Positions 22,755-32,852 of a stretch of DNA of 64,000 bases are shown one piece after another. A program made the translations under genes and the position numbers. The first letter of the stretch is position 1. Each line of letters opens with the position of its first letter. Below the pieces are notes generated by a model. The model was given only the letters and a program-made list of their open reading frames with translations, was not told the DNA's origin and ran no database searches. Origin of the DNA: Przewalskia tangutica (Eukaryota > Streptophyta > Magnoliopsida > Solanales > Solanaceae); assembly GCA_029844215.1 (NCBI GenBank), contig CM056737.1, forward strand, positions 24,797,851 through 24,861,850, read 5' to 3'.

Positions 22755-25381
22755 TGTCACGACCCGTTCCGGGGCCCGTGACTGGTGCCTTACCCGGGCA
22801 CCCAAGTAGTCATACATCAGAGTAATCAGCGGAATATAAAAACAAGACATGAAACAGTTGTAAAATGAGACACAGTTTATCTGAAGAAAAGCTTGCCTTT
22901 CGGCATATATATATAACCCAAGTTCTGCAGTTACATCCCAACTGTACAATAGGACTACAGACCTCTAAGGAAGTAAACAACTATGGCGGGACAGGGCCCC
23001 GCCATACCCTGAATGTACAAAAACTATCTACAATACAGGGAGATCATACCCAAAAAGTAGAGCCTCCGGAGAAGATGGAGCTCCCGACACCAAAGCAAAG
23101 ATCCTAAGGATGTGGATCTAGCACCTGCTTGCCCTTACCTGCGGCATGAACGCAGCCCCCCGAAGGAGGTCAGTACAACAGGTACCAAGTATGTGAAACT
23201 GTAAAGTACTTAAATGAAATCAAAGTATTTAAAGCCATTGCAAATACAATCAGTTCAATTTGCACATAGTGCCACAACATAAGCAAGAGCAACATAGATA
23301 TACTGTAACTGGTCTTTCCTAGGCTGCGAATGATCGAAGCAAGGCCAATCGCCCATAGTATCATTATGCGTGCCTAGTCACCGACTTCCCGATCCGCATA
23401 GTCACACTGACCGCATGAGGTATTCCTCGCATCGGGGTAGCTAACCCGGTACCTCCCGACTCATGATCCGCATAGTCTCAATAGACCGCATAGTCACACA
23501 GACCGCATAGGGCATCCCCATCATCGGGCTAAAACATCCGGAATGATCAATCCTGGAGCTCCCGCAGCTCCGCATAGTCTCACAGACCGCATAGGCCGTA
23601 TAGACCCGCATCAAGGGTGGCAAGCCCTCGGTATAACCAGTCAAGGGGGTAGGTGATATAATAACAGTACAACTGACTTACCGTCTAGCAACGTAAGCAC
23701 AACAAGAATGACCCCCTTTCACAACATCACAAGACACTAACACACATAGCATCATAGTATGTCTATTTATCAAACAATCTTAATATACCTTACAGAAATC
23801 AATACAAGGTTTTTATAAGCAATTAAGTAAACAGTTCTTTTTATCTTTCTTAAGTGGTTATACCTAACTTCCCATAAAGCTAGTATAACTCTTAAGCTTT
23901 TGTTTAAAAACCAACTGTTTCTCTTCTGTTAAAAAAATGATTCATTATTCTTTTGAAATGCTTCAAGATCTTTTATTATTCAGGCTTAAGTCAAGAGACA
24001 TTGCCGTAGTTATTATTCAGGCTTAAGTCAAAAGACATTGCCGTAGTTATTATTCAGTTAACACTCGTACGTCTATCGTACTATATATTTAAAATATCAT
24101 GCTCAAGAGTGTAGGAAGAATCACATACCTTCTCGGCGAAATCCACCTGCCAAGTCGAATATGTCGCGCGCAGAGAATCAGCCTATAATAGTCAATATAC
24201 GTCTATCAACGTCTAGACTATTCTGTAAACAGTTCTAAGCAGAGGGTTCTATATTCTACGGAAAATCGGGCAGCACTTCCCTACCCGGTGAGCTACTCAA
24301 GTCTACTGTGAAAACAGTCCTTTGTAAGTACAGTTCTATATTCTTCTTTTAAACCCTTCTACTGTGATAACAGTTCAATTCTATTCTTAATATTCTTCTA
24401 AGTACTTATACTTATTCCTATTCTTCTACAGTATGTATTCTCTAGTTACAAAAGAAGGATAAGATTATTTACCTCGGTAAGCCCAATAATATCCTAGATA
24501 AAAGTCGCTCCTGAGCAAGGTTTAGCTCCTAATTTGTACGCTCCGATAGCTCCAAGAACCCTTAGAAGTTCCCAACAACTTCTACTAAGATACTATAAGG
24601 GAATTGGGCTAGGGTATTTGGAAGACAACTTTTCTACCAAGGGGGTAGTGTTTCGCTGTGGCTTCTTAGAGGGTATTCGGCCAAGGCCTTCGAAGTGGGT
24701 GTCACGACCCGACCCCAGGCCCGCGACTGGTGTCCTACCTGGGCACCCTTACAGGTATACATCAGATAAAATCAGCGGAACATACATGAAGCTTATAAAA
24801 TAAAACAACAAGAATTTAAACAACAGGTTAGCCGATAAGGCTACCTCCCTGGACACATATACATATACTTAAACAACCGCAGTTACATCCTTCTTTTGTT
24901 TACAAACTGACCCACCAGATATGACTACAGACCTCTAAGAATTACAACTGTGGCGGGACAGGGCCCTGCCATACCCCTGAATGTACAACAACCGACAATA
25001 CCAGGGATCCGAACTAAAGACAAGCCTCCGGAGTGAATGGAGCTTTTACCCAAAACTGAACAGAGATCCTAGAGCGAGGATCACCAACCTGTGTACCTAA
25101 AACCTGCGGGCATGAACGCCCCGAAGAAGTCGATAACAGTGCAGTATGGAACAGAAATAAGGTGCAGTAACTAAATCATAACTGTATAGAAGAATGACAG
25201 AGGCAAGTATAAACATGAAATACCAGATCCTACCGTGCCATTTTAACTCCTGAAATCAATCGTATATTAACCGTTCTTTTCCTTCTTTCAATAAAAATTA
25301 ACATCATATTCTTACATACTTACTTTAAGGATTTAGTCAAGTTTTTTTCACATAACTTACATATCTTACATAACATAATCC

Positions 25382-25725
25382 GACCCTTTATGGAGGGACT
25401 TCTTATTTGGGAGCTTACTTTGATTATCCATACGTGATAACGTAATCCGGCCCATTTGCGGGACACGGTGTATTGATGAATCATGTGGCATAATCCGACC
25501 CGCCTGTGGGGCTCGGTGTACTGTGGAATCATGTAGCATAATCCGGCCCGCCTGTGGAGCTCGGTGTAAGATGACGTAACCCGATCTATGTGTAGGCTCG
25601 GGGTAATATGGCGTAATCGGGCCTATGTGTAGGCTCGGTGTATCTCATAACGTAATCCGGCCTATTTGTAGGCTCGGTGTATTTCATAACATAATCCGGC
25701 CTATTTGTAGGCTCGGTGTGATTTT
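25382..25725 (-). repeat. 39-bp tandem array in J (reversed)
   Basis: Reverse complement of the array in H and E: repeats of GGCCTATTTGTAGGCTCGGTGTAT, shown here only as the core TAGGCTCGGTGTAT, preceded by the GC-rich CCGCCTGTGGGGCTCGGTGT form. Confidence 0.85.
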
Positions 25726-26639
25726 CCTTACATAACATTTTTAAACCATCTTTTCACTTCTTCTTAAGCCGTCATAACAACTTCTCATAAAGTTATTATA
25801 ACAACCTTTCATTTTTCAGAACTTAAGACACTTTTATCCTTACAACATTAGGGAAACTAGACTCAAAAATACTACGTACATACATACTTAAAAAGAATCA
25901 TAAAACTCCTTTCTTTTTAAAGCTCAAGTCACATACTCTTTTGGAAACCATCTTCTTAACTTTCGAAATAAATTAAGAAGTCATACTTTTTTAAAATTTA
26001 GTCCTTTCCACTTATAATCAAGGCTTATGGTCTTAACATCTCGTAGCATACACTCTTTAAAATCATGTCGCTTATACTTATAAAATCATGTCCTCTATAC
26101 TTTAGAAATCAAGTCCCATAACTTGAACAATAAAGTTTCATAATCCTTTAAAGAAAATCAAAGTTCATAGTCTTAAAACTTCATAACATACATTCTTTAA
26201 AATCCATTTACTTATACTTATAAAATCATGTCATCTACACTTTACAAATCAAGTCCCATAACTTGAAAAAGAAAGTTTCATACACTTCCCAAAACCAAGT
26301 AGCTTATTCTCTTTAAAACCATATAACTTCCACTTTTAAAATCAATCCCCTTTTCACATATAAATTCAAATCATTTTTAAACATAAAATCAACTTACTTA
26401 CTTTAAATAAATCAAGACACATAGCTTTAAATCAAATCTCATAACTTCCTAACCATTCTTACCAACATCTCCCATAAGACTTGGTAAGGACTTAGGATAA
26501 TTTAAACATACTTTTAACTTAGAATCAACAACGTGAACACTTCTTAACTTCTAGGAGTAGAAGGAATCATGAAATAATATTACATGGCTATTTCATACGT
26601 AGGATCATGCCAAAAAAGGAATGAGTTCACATACCTCGA

Positions 26640-27432
26640 ATATTGACCTTCCAATACTTGTTGAACCGTTGCTTATAACAATTTTTGCAGAATCGTTTGT
26701 TCTAACAAAAAAAAAATTAGAACAAATTGGTTTCTCACCCAGCAAATAACTAGCCACTCTTATTATTAAACTTAAGGACGTGATTTTATTGCAATTGTAA
26801 ATTGCAAGTCATTTAGAAAGAAACCTTCCCTGTACTTGGAACGAAATTGCCCCTTTATAATAAGATATAATATTGTGAATATCTAATATAGAATAGGATA
26901 GAATCTGTTTGCAGTGGGGGTTCTATCCTTAATTTATCTATGAATAAAGTAATACTGCCAAAAGCTAATCATTATGAAATAAAGTGAAGTAATCCTTTAC
27001 ACATGTAACCCCCCATGATTCACACTATATGACTCATTACCAAATATGCCAACTTATTTTCAGGTGCATGTATGTGATCCCACTTAATATTGACCCTCAC
27101 TATAATTAATAAATTTCACAATTAATCAATTACACACACAATTAATATTTTGATCCTAATTCATTTAATCTTGATAACTTATAAGATCTTCATATATTCA
27201 ATGTCATAATTCTTGTAATATGACACTAGTTCGTAACTTCTTTATGCACACACCAAAATTATTCTCGATCCGTGTCGTCACATTGTTACGTCTAAAATTA
27301 TTCTGGAATCACATCATTTTGTATGCTAATCTCTTATTAGCATATGTAAATATAACAAAAAAAAATCAACGCTCGGGTCTATTTTCTTCGTTTAGGTGCT
27401 CAAATCATTATCCAAAATTCTTAGATGTTACA
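26640..27432 (-). other. Unrelated AT-rich U3 segment of J
   Basis: About 790 bp that replace the usual TGTTACACCCCG U3. On the minus strand TTATTATAAAGGGGC near 26853-26868 is a possible TATA box. It holds no G-box and no protein frame of note. It could come from another LTR family by template switching, or be a different LTR joined at a deletion. Confidence 0.6.
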
Positions 27433-27948
27433 GGGGGAGTGGAGGCTTGGACGAAATACAACAAGAGAGGAGGAAGGATTTTCAAGACTTGGAAATTGAT
27501 TTGTGGATGAAGAACTCTTCATCTTAAGGGGGGTATTTATAGGTCAAGAAGTGGCCAACCAATTGCCAAGATGATGCCAAGTGCAAGGCAAGTGTAAGGT
27601 CAAGATTTGGGCAAGTGTACCTTAGCCAACTTGCACACAAAATATCCTACCAACTCCATGACAAAATAGGCCATCCAATTCATCCCATTTCCGCCTTAAG
27701 TCCGCCAACTAGAGGGTGACAAGTGTCGCCCTCTCGTTGGTCCAAAATGTTTCGTCTCTCGGAAAAATCCGCAAAAAATATAAATGACATAGCCGGAATT
27801 TACCCTACGCGAGTTTAGTAAAACGTTTCGTCGAAAAACGATTCTTTAAGTGAGTTGTGCACAAACATTTTCGTCCAAGGTCTTTTACTTAGGCTAACTT
27901 TTGTACGTACACCCTCACGTACATACTCTGGAAATACGGGGTATAACA

Positions 27949-27983
27949 TTCTCCCCTCCTTAGAAACATTCGTCCCGAATGTT
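27949..27983 (-). promoter_or_regulatory. Element A polypurine tract and hairpin
   Basis: Reverse of AAGGAGGGGAGAA abutting the LTR, next to the inverted repeat AACATTC (27965-27971) and GAATGTT (27977-27983). Confidence 0.85.
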
Positions 27984-28083
27984 CCTTCCCAAGACAGTTA
28001 ACGATAAGGTTCTTCATAACTTAACAGTTTGCAAATGCCACAAACGGCCAAAAAACAACACTTAGGCAAATGATAATGAAAAT

Positions 28084-28287
28084 TTATAAGTAGGAAAGTG
28101 AATTACCTGGAGGTGTGGGGAATAGGTGAGGATACTTCTGCCTCATGTCCTCCTCTGCTTCCCACGTCATCTCCTCCCTAAGCTCGTTCCGCCACAAGAC
28201 TTTGACGGAAGCCACGTCCTTGGTCCGCAGACGCCTAACCTGACGATCGACTATCGCTATGGGAATCTCCTCATACGATAACCCCAC
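28084..28287 (-). pseudogene. pol: Element A chromodomain (C-terminus of pol)
   Basis: 67 residues in one frame. LSYEEIPIAIVDRQVRRLRT is the usual lead-in, then VASVKVLWRN, EEMTWEAEEDMRQKYPHLF and a short proline-containing tail. In chromoviruses this domain follows integrase and is thought to direct insertion to chromatin. The W-x-A-E-E-D-M core is kept. It is out of frame with the integrase segment upstream (28395-29066), so it could not be made as part of one polyprotein. Only about 135 bp separate its end from the 3' LTR, unlike C and D. Confidence 0.88.
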
Positions 28288-28394
28288 ACCGACATCGCCA
28301 ATCGGGTGTACTAGATGGATCCCCGATACATCTCCTCAAAGATAGATACGTGAAAACCGGATGCATCGCCTCCAGATCGGACGACAGATCCAAC

Positions 28395-29131
28395 TCATAG
28401 GCAACCTTGCCTACCTCGCGGACAACTGACACGGCCCAAAGTACCTTGGGCCGAGTTTCCCTTCCCGAATCTCATCACACCCTTCATGGGTGACACCTTC
28501 AGGAAAACCCAATCATCAACTGCGAACTCCAGATGCCGACGACGATGATCTGCATATGACTTCTGTCGACTCAGAGCTGTCAGCAACCGCTCCTGGATAC
28601 GCTTTACCTTATCCACTGCCTGCTGCACCAAGTCTGGTCCCACTAACTGCACCTCGCCCACATCGAACCAGCCTATCGGCGATCTGCACTTCCTCCCGTA
28701 CAAGGCCTCATAAGGCGCCATCTGAATACTGGAGTGGTAGCTATTATTATATGCAAACTCAACTAGAGGCAAATGATCCTCCCAGCTACCCATGAAGTCG
28801 ATAACACAGGCTCGCAGCATATCCTCGAGTGCGGATAGTGCGCCACCGGCTGTCTGCTCGTGGATGGAATGCGACTCGTGCTCACTGCCCCCAAACCCTA
28901 CGAAAGACCTCCGTAAGTTAGCCGAAATCGGGCTCCTCTCGATATGATCGAAATAGGGACTCCATGCACCGACGATCTCTGATGTAAAGTCCGCATAATC
29001 CTCACCAAAAAGTCGTCCTAACGGGATGAAAGTGGGCTGATTTCGCCACCGTCGACGATAACCCATATAGAATCATGTCTCCTCCGAGTGCGAGGTAATC
29101 TCGTAATGAAGTCCATGTTGATCACCTCCAC
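28395..29131 (-). pseudogene. pol: Element A integrase core and C-terminal region
   Basis: A near-complete but broken integrase. MDFITRLPRTRRRHDSIWV, with the first catalytic Asp, lies around 29060-29115. The ISDRG motif is shortened to ISRG, so the codon for the second catalytic Asp is missing. The QAERT region that holds the catalytic Glu is scrambled near 28845-28870. From about 28835 one good frame gives LEDMLRACVIDF, HLPLVEFAYNNSYHSSIQMA, PYEALYGRKCRSPIGWFDVG, RQKSYADHRRRHLEF and VFLKVSPMKGVMRFG. The last is the GPY/F-adjacent region of gypsy integrases. The frame is lost after FGKGN. Confidence 0.9.
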
Positions 29132-29668
29132 TTCCGGTCGGAATCTCTATCGTCAGAATAAACCACTGTGCCTCCGTGCTCTACCTTCACTGCCGACAAC
29201 ACGAGCACCGAGCTACGAACTCGCAACGCCCTCTTCAAGCCATCCCACCAATACACGCATCTAAGGTCGTGGTACATCTTGGTCGACCACGGATGGATAG
29301 TAACGCGCTGTGTGCTTCCCAAGAACTCGCCAAGTCCTCAAACATCCGAACACACAACTCGCCAAACCTTAGCACCCCATCGTGCTACCAAAAGACCCTT
29401 CCTCACGTAAGAGCCGTCACGTAACGTGTCAAAGCCGATCCTCGAATCGTTGCCTCTTCACCTCCTCGGCGATGGAAGACTCGGCAACCTCACGAACTCG
29501 AACCCCACCGCTATCGGAATCAATCAAGCGGACACCAAGGCTCGCTAATCGATGCAAATCACGAACCATGTCCTCCTCTGCCGCACATCCGATAGGCTCC
29601 CATCGACCTACGACTAAGAGCATTCGCCACAACATTGGCCTTCCCGGTGGTACAGATGTCAACATCAT
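29122..29668 (-). pseudogene. pol: Element A RNase H-integrase linker and zinc-binding region
   Basis: Two frames. 29429-29668 gives the linker (MVRDLHRLASLGVRLIDSDS, then VAESSIAEEVKRQRFED), matching F's remnant. 29122-29322 gives HPWSTKMYHDLRCVYWWDGL and VKVEHGG, the HHCC region in which the His residues are present but the CxxC pair is disrupted. A frameshift separates them. Confidence 0.85.
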
Positions 29669-29965
29669 AATCCTTGAGCAGCTCTAACCACCGCTCTCGC
29701 CGTAAGTTCACTCTCTGCCGTGAAGATATACCGAGGCTCTTGTGGTCTGTATAAATATCCACATGAACCCCATACAAATAGTGCCTCCAGATCTTCAAAG
29801 CGTGAATCACCGCTGCCAACTCTAAATCATGGGTGGGGTAGTTCCTCTCGTGTTTCTTCACCTGTCGGTATGCATATGCTATAACCTTGCCCTGCTGCAT
29901 CAACACACATCCCAACCCGATGCCTGACGATCACAATACACGACATAACCGCTCGACCTGCGGAA
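29559..29965 (-). pseudogene. pol: Element A RNase H domain
   Basis: 118 residues from 29915 with GCVLMQQGKVIAYA, NYPTHDLELAAVIHALKIWR, HYLYGVHVDIYTDHKSLG, RWLELLKDYD and the terminal ANALSRRSMG. The YVVYCD segment with the first active-site Asp is upstream in another frame (about 29930-29965). A shift near residue 65 removes the usual QYVFTQ segment. Asp and Glu positions typical of this domain are mostly kept, but the frame is broken at both ends. Confidence 0.9.
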
Positions 29966-30047
29966 GAGTAAGAACGAGGGTCGCCGCCTCTCCTTCAAGA
30001 ATCGAAACCCCGCCACAAGCATCACCATCAAACTTAGCCGCTTCGAG

Positions 30048-30912
30048 TCACCTAGTCAATGGTGCGAGATAGAAGCAAACTTCTACGAACCGCCGATAAT
30101 AACTCGCAAGGCCTAAAATCGCGAACCTCGCCGGAGTAGTAGGTCTAGGCCAAGTCCTCGATCGCCGATTCGCCGATTCACTGAATGCCATCACCGGCAA
30201 TATGCCCAAGAAAAGCCACAAGTTAACCAAAACTCACATTTGGAAAACTTGGCGATAATCGCTGGTCCCGAGAAGCGACAAGACAAGCCTCAAATGCTCC
30301 GCGTGCTCCCGCTCCGAGCGAGAATAAACCAAGATATCATCGATGAACACTATCACAAACGCGTGTCCAAAATGGTTTGAACACTCGGTTCATCAAATCC
30401 ATGAATACCGCCGAGCATTGGTCAATCCAAAAGACATGACCACGAACTCATAATGCCCGCACGTCGGAATGCGCCCTAGGGACATCCGCCTCTCGACTGC
30501 ACTGATGATAGCCCGATCGCAGATCAATCTTGAGAAACATCTCGCACTCGCAACTGGTCGAACAAATCATCAATCCCGGAAGGGGGTATCGTTTAATGGT
30601 TACCTTGTTCACCGTCAGAATCAACACACATGCGCGGCCCCGCCCTTCTTCTTCACGAACAATACCGCGCTCCCGGGGAGAAACACTAGGTCCGATGAAA
30701 CCCTTCTCCAAAGAAATCTCTCGGTCCTTCAACTCTCTCAACTCGGGTGCCATTCTCGTATGGCGGAATGGAAATAGGCCGAGTGTCCGCAAGACATCGA
30801 TGCAAAACTCTATCTCCTCTCGGGAGGGATACGGGAGGTCGTCGAAATACGTCTGGGAACTCTCGATCATCGAATCGATCAAAATCTGGTACCGCACCTC
30901 GAGATCAAACAC
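30048..30912 (-). pseudogene. pol: Element A reverse transcriptase
   Basis: RT in pieces. 30448-30912 gives ELKDREISLEKGFIGPSVSP, VNKVTIKRYPLP and KIDLRSGYHQ, including the first catalytic Asp. Around 30380-30430 the GLTNAP and VFMDLMNRVFKP segments are in different frames, separated by an apparent one-base loss where CTCCGG would be expected. At 30303-30360 a good frame gives FVIVFIDDILVYSRSE, which contains the catalytic FIDD box. 30048-30230 includes GLASYYRRFVE and LAPLTR, the end of the RT connection. Stops between segments make it inactive. Confidence 0.9.
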
Positions 30913-31020
30913 CGAACGAGATGGTAGATATACCCTTCTCGCACTATCTTCCTAGCCTCGAGGTAGGAAATAAACCTACCCTCGGCGACACGGTGTTCCT
31001 CCCACTCGACAACCGGCTCC

Positions 31021-31389
31021 TCAGAACCGGAACCGCACTACTCTCTCTCGCACTACATGGGCGTAGCAAGAAGCTAGCCAATCCATTCCGTGATCACGTC
31101 GAAATCGGTCATATCCAACTCGATCAAGTCGGCCAGGTCCGACGATCAGAATGGTCATCGGATAAGCCCTATATACCCGACGAGCTACCACCGAATCACC
31201 CATCGGCGTAGCTACCTCGAAAGGGTCTATGGACTCGTGCTCTATTCCTATCCTACTAGCAACAAGGGAGATATATGGATGAGTAGAACCCGGATCTATC
31301 AAGGCATACACATCATAATGGCGAGACACCGCGGTAATAAGGTACATGTGATTATCCAGGTGAGGCCTCGATCTGTCGGGTACCGACAA
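31021..31389 (-). pseudogene. pol: Element A aspartic protease
   Basis: 122-residue frame. ALIDPGSTHPYIS (residues 29-41) is the DPGS active-site variant usual in plant gypsy proteases (DSG/DTG in others), with Asp32 present. GMDWLASCYA near the end is the conserved motif that precedes RT. The frame is closed by stops on both sides relative to RT. The protease would process Gag-Pol. Confidence 0.88.
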
Positions 31390-32069
31390 GGCATAAATGT
31401 CGTTCTGAGGACCGCTAGAATTGGGACCCGCGCCACGACCTCCGCGACCTGGCCGCCCATGAGTACCTTGTTCTCCGGGCGAGTAATCGCTGGGATGAAG
31501 AACCGCAATCGACCGCAGCGACTCCTACCATCACGCTGCGCCGGAGACTCTCGCAAATGACCTGCCGCCACAGTGTAGCAAGCTCCCGAGTAATCGCAAC
31601 CCCGAATGGAACTCGCCAGCGGACACATTGAGCGGACCTCGATCGTTAGCACCTTGCTACTCGAAATCAAGTCACAGGGCCACGACACGCCCCGAATACT
31701 CGCCGAATCGACAATGATGTGAGTGCTCGAAATGGCCGGGTGCAAATCTAGATCTTGAGGCCGTCCACCCCGAGAACTACCAAAAGAATCGCCGCCCGGC
31801 CTTCTTCCGATCTTGATATCTATCGACTCACGGCCTCGCGCCTCGCATCCAAGTGCATGAGCTCGCATACGGGTAATGTCCATGCACCGCCAAGAGACAC
31901 ACCGCACAAGACTTCGCCATATAATCATCTAGCCCGATGGCGTAGCGATGCACTCGCCCTCCATATCCGCTACCAATGCAGGGACATATCGAGCCAAAGA
32001 ATCGAACTCGACATTGTACTCCCTAACTGCGCCCTCTCGTCTCGCACAGAAATTGCCGCCCGCGCTCCT
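31299..32069 (-). pseudogene. gag: Element A gag, C-terminal half
   Basis: Capsid end and nucleocapsid in mixed frames. At about 31930-32030 the segment VEFDSLARYVPALVADMEGE is readable. Around 31550-31620 GACYTVAAGHLRE is a damaged CCHC zinc knuckle with only one Cys and the His recognisable. A 209-residue open frame covers the region but changes register internally compared with gag of relatives. Confidence 0.75.
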
Positions 32070-32645
32070 TATTCGTGAGGCAAGAAGTGAGTGAGGAAAG
32101 CCTCTGAGACCTCATCCCAAGTCGCTGGGACGCGCGTTTCCCGGGATAACTCCCACGAATCAAACCAATCGACTGCGGTATCACGCAGCCGATGCGAACC
32201 GAAGATCACAGACTCGGTCTCCGATGCCCTGATCACTCTCATAATCCTCTGTAGCTGACGGATGAACTCCTGCGGATCATCCTCCGGTCTCGACCCGTAG
32301 AACTCTGGCGGGCTACAACTCAGGAAGTCCCGTAGCCTCAAACTATACGCCTCGGGTGAACCATGTGCCTTTGGGCCGGAATGGAACTGCTGCATCCAGC
32401 CTATCCTCATGTCTGGCCACAATCCTAGCCAATAGCTGGGCCATCTCCTTGTACCCTAACTCCTCCGCCCCAGGCTGTGGGACAGGAGGTGCGGGTACTG
32501 TGGTCTCTGCTGGGGCCGGCGGCGTCATGGAACTCGCCGTCTCGGGTATAGACTGGGCCTGAGCCCTCGTAACTCTCGGTGTCCTACTAGCAGCTCCCTC
32601 GGCTGCCTTGCCCTTCTGGGCCCGGGTTGCCTTACGTGGAGGCAT
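32069..32645 (-). pseudogene. gag: Element A gag, N-terminal half and capsid core
   Basis: Starts MPPRKATRAQKGKAAEGAAS at 32645, 207 bp after the end of the LTR. C has the same start at 53181. A frameshift between about 32343 and 32422 moves to the frame with the capsid core: FLSCSPPEFYGSRPEDDPQE, FIRQLQRIMRVI, VDWFDSW, WDEVSEAFLTHFLP. This is the retrotransposon gag domain that builds the virus-like particle in the cytoplasm. The N-terminus is rich in Ala, Pro and Lys. It is broken by the frameshift. Confidence 0.92.
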
Positions 32646-32837
32646 AACTGTTACAGAAAAGGAATACGTTAGAGGGGTCCAACTTATAACACAGCGCTAA
32701 GGCACGATCTCAGAGTGAGAAGATAGGAAACCAATCCTAAATATCCTATAGCCTCCTGATTATTGGTGTGGTGCACAACACACCGATAATCAAGACTCTA
32801 CTAGATACGGTCCGTAGACACTTTCCGAGGATTAATC

Positions 32838-32852
32838 GCTCGATACCACTTT
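32838..32852 (-). promoter_or_regulatory. Element A primer-binding site
   Basis: Minus strand AAAGTGGTATCGAGC after the LTR end. The A of CAGAG is missing, as in G, H and C. Confidence 0.85.

Larger units (their letters stand above)
24700..27432 (-). mobile_element. Solo LTR J with a replaced U3
   Basis: Inserted in A's left LTR, with near-TSDs GTGGG (24695-24699) and GGGGG (27433-27437). The right LTR of A has only a G-rich run at this place (34791-34806). From TGTCACGACCC to about 26637 it is the reverse of an H-type LTR, including the 39-bp array. From about 26640 to 27432 it is AT-rich DNA with no similarity that I can see to any other LTR here. It still ends in TTACA, so the LTR starts TGTAACA on its own strand. 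Confidence 0.8.
22755..27948 (-). mobile_element. Element A left (3') LTR, interrupted by J
   Basis: Without J and one TSD copy it is about 2.46 kb, matching the 2,465-bp right LTR. This copy keeps intact CAG and CTG sites that are altered in the right LTR (for example 22812-22830 against 32905-32925). A GC-rich ATGCGG-type array lies at 23390-23640. A reversed TATAAATA box is at 27534-27541. Confidence 0.9.

Noticed and set aside
22608..22949. 113-residue minus-strand frame
   Set aside because: It spans the junction of F and A, so it is an accident of insertion.
26640..27432. A free-standing Copia-type solo LTR inside J
   Set aside because: No TSD fits its own ends, while the outer ends of J have near-matching flanks (GTGGG/GGGGG) at the known empty site. 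A replaced U3 is simpler, though not proven.
30448..31560. Plus-strand frames over 100 residues (30530-30955, 30747-31211, 31090-31560)
   Set aside because: Shadows of the minus-strand RT, protease and gag of A, which carry clear motifs. Nothing is recognisable on the plus strand.
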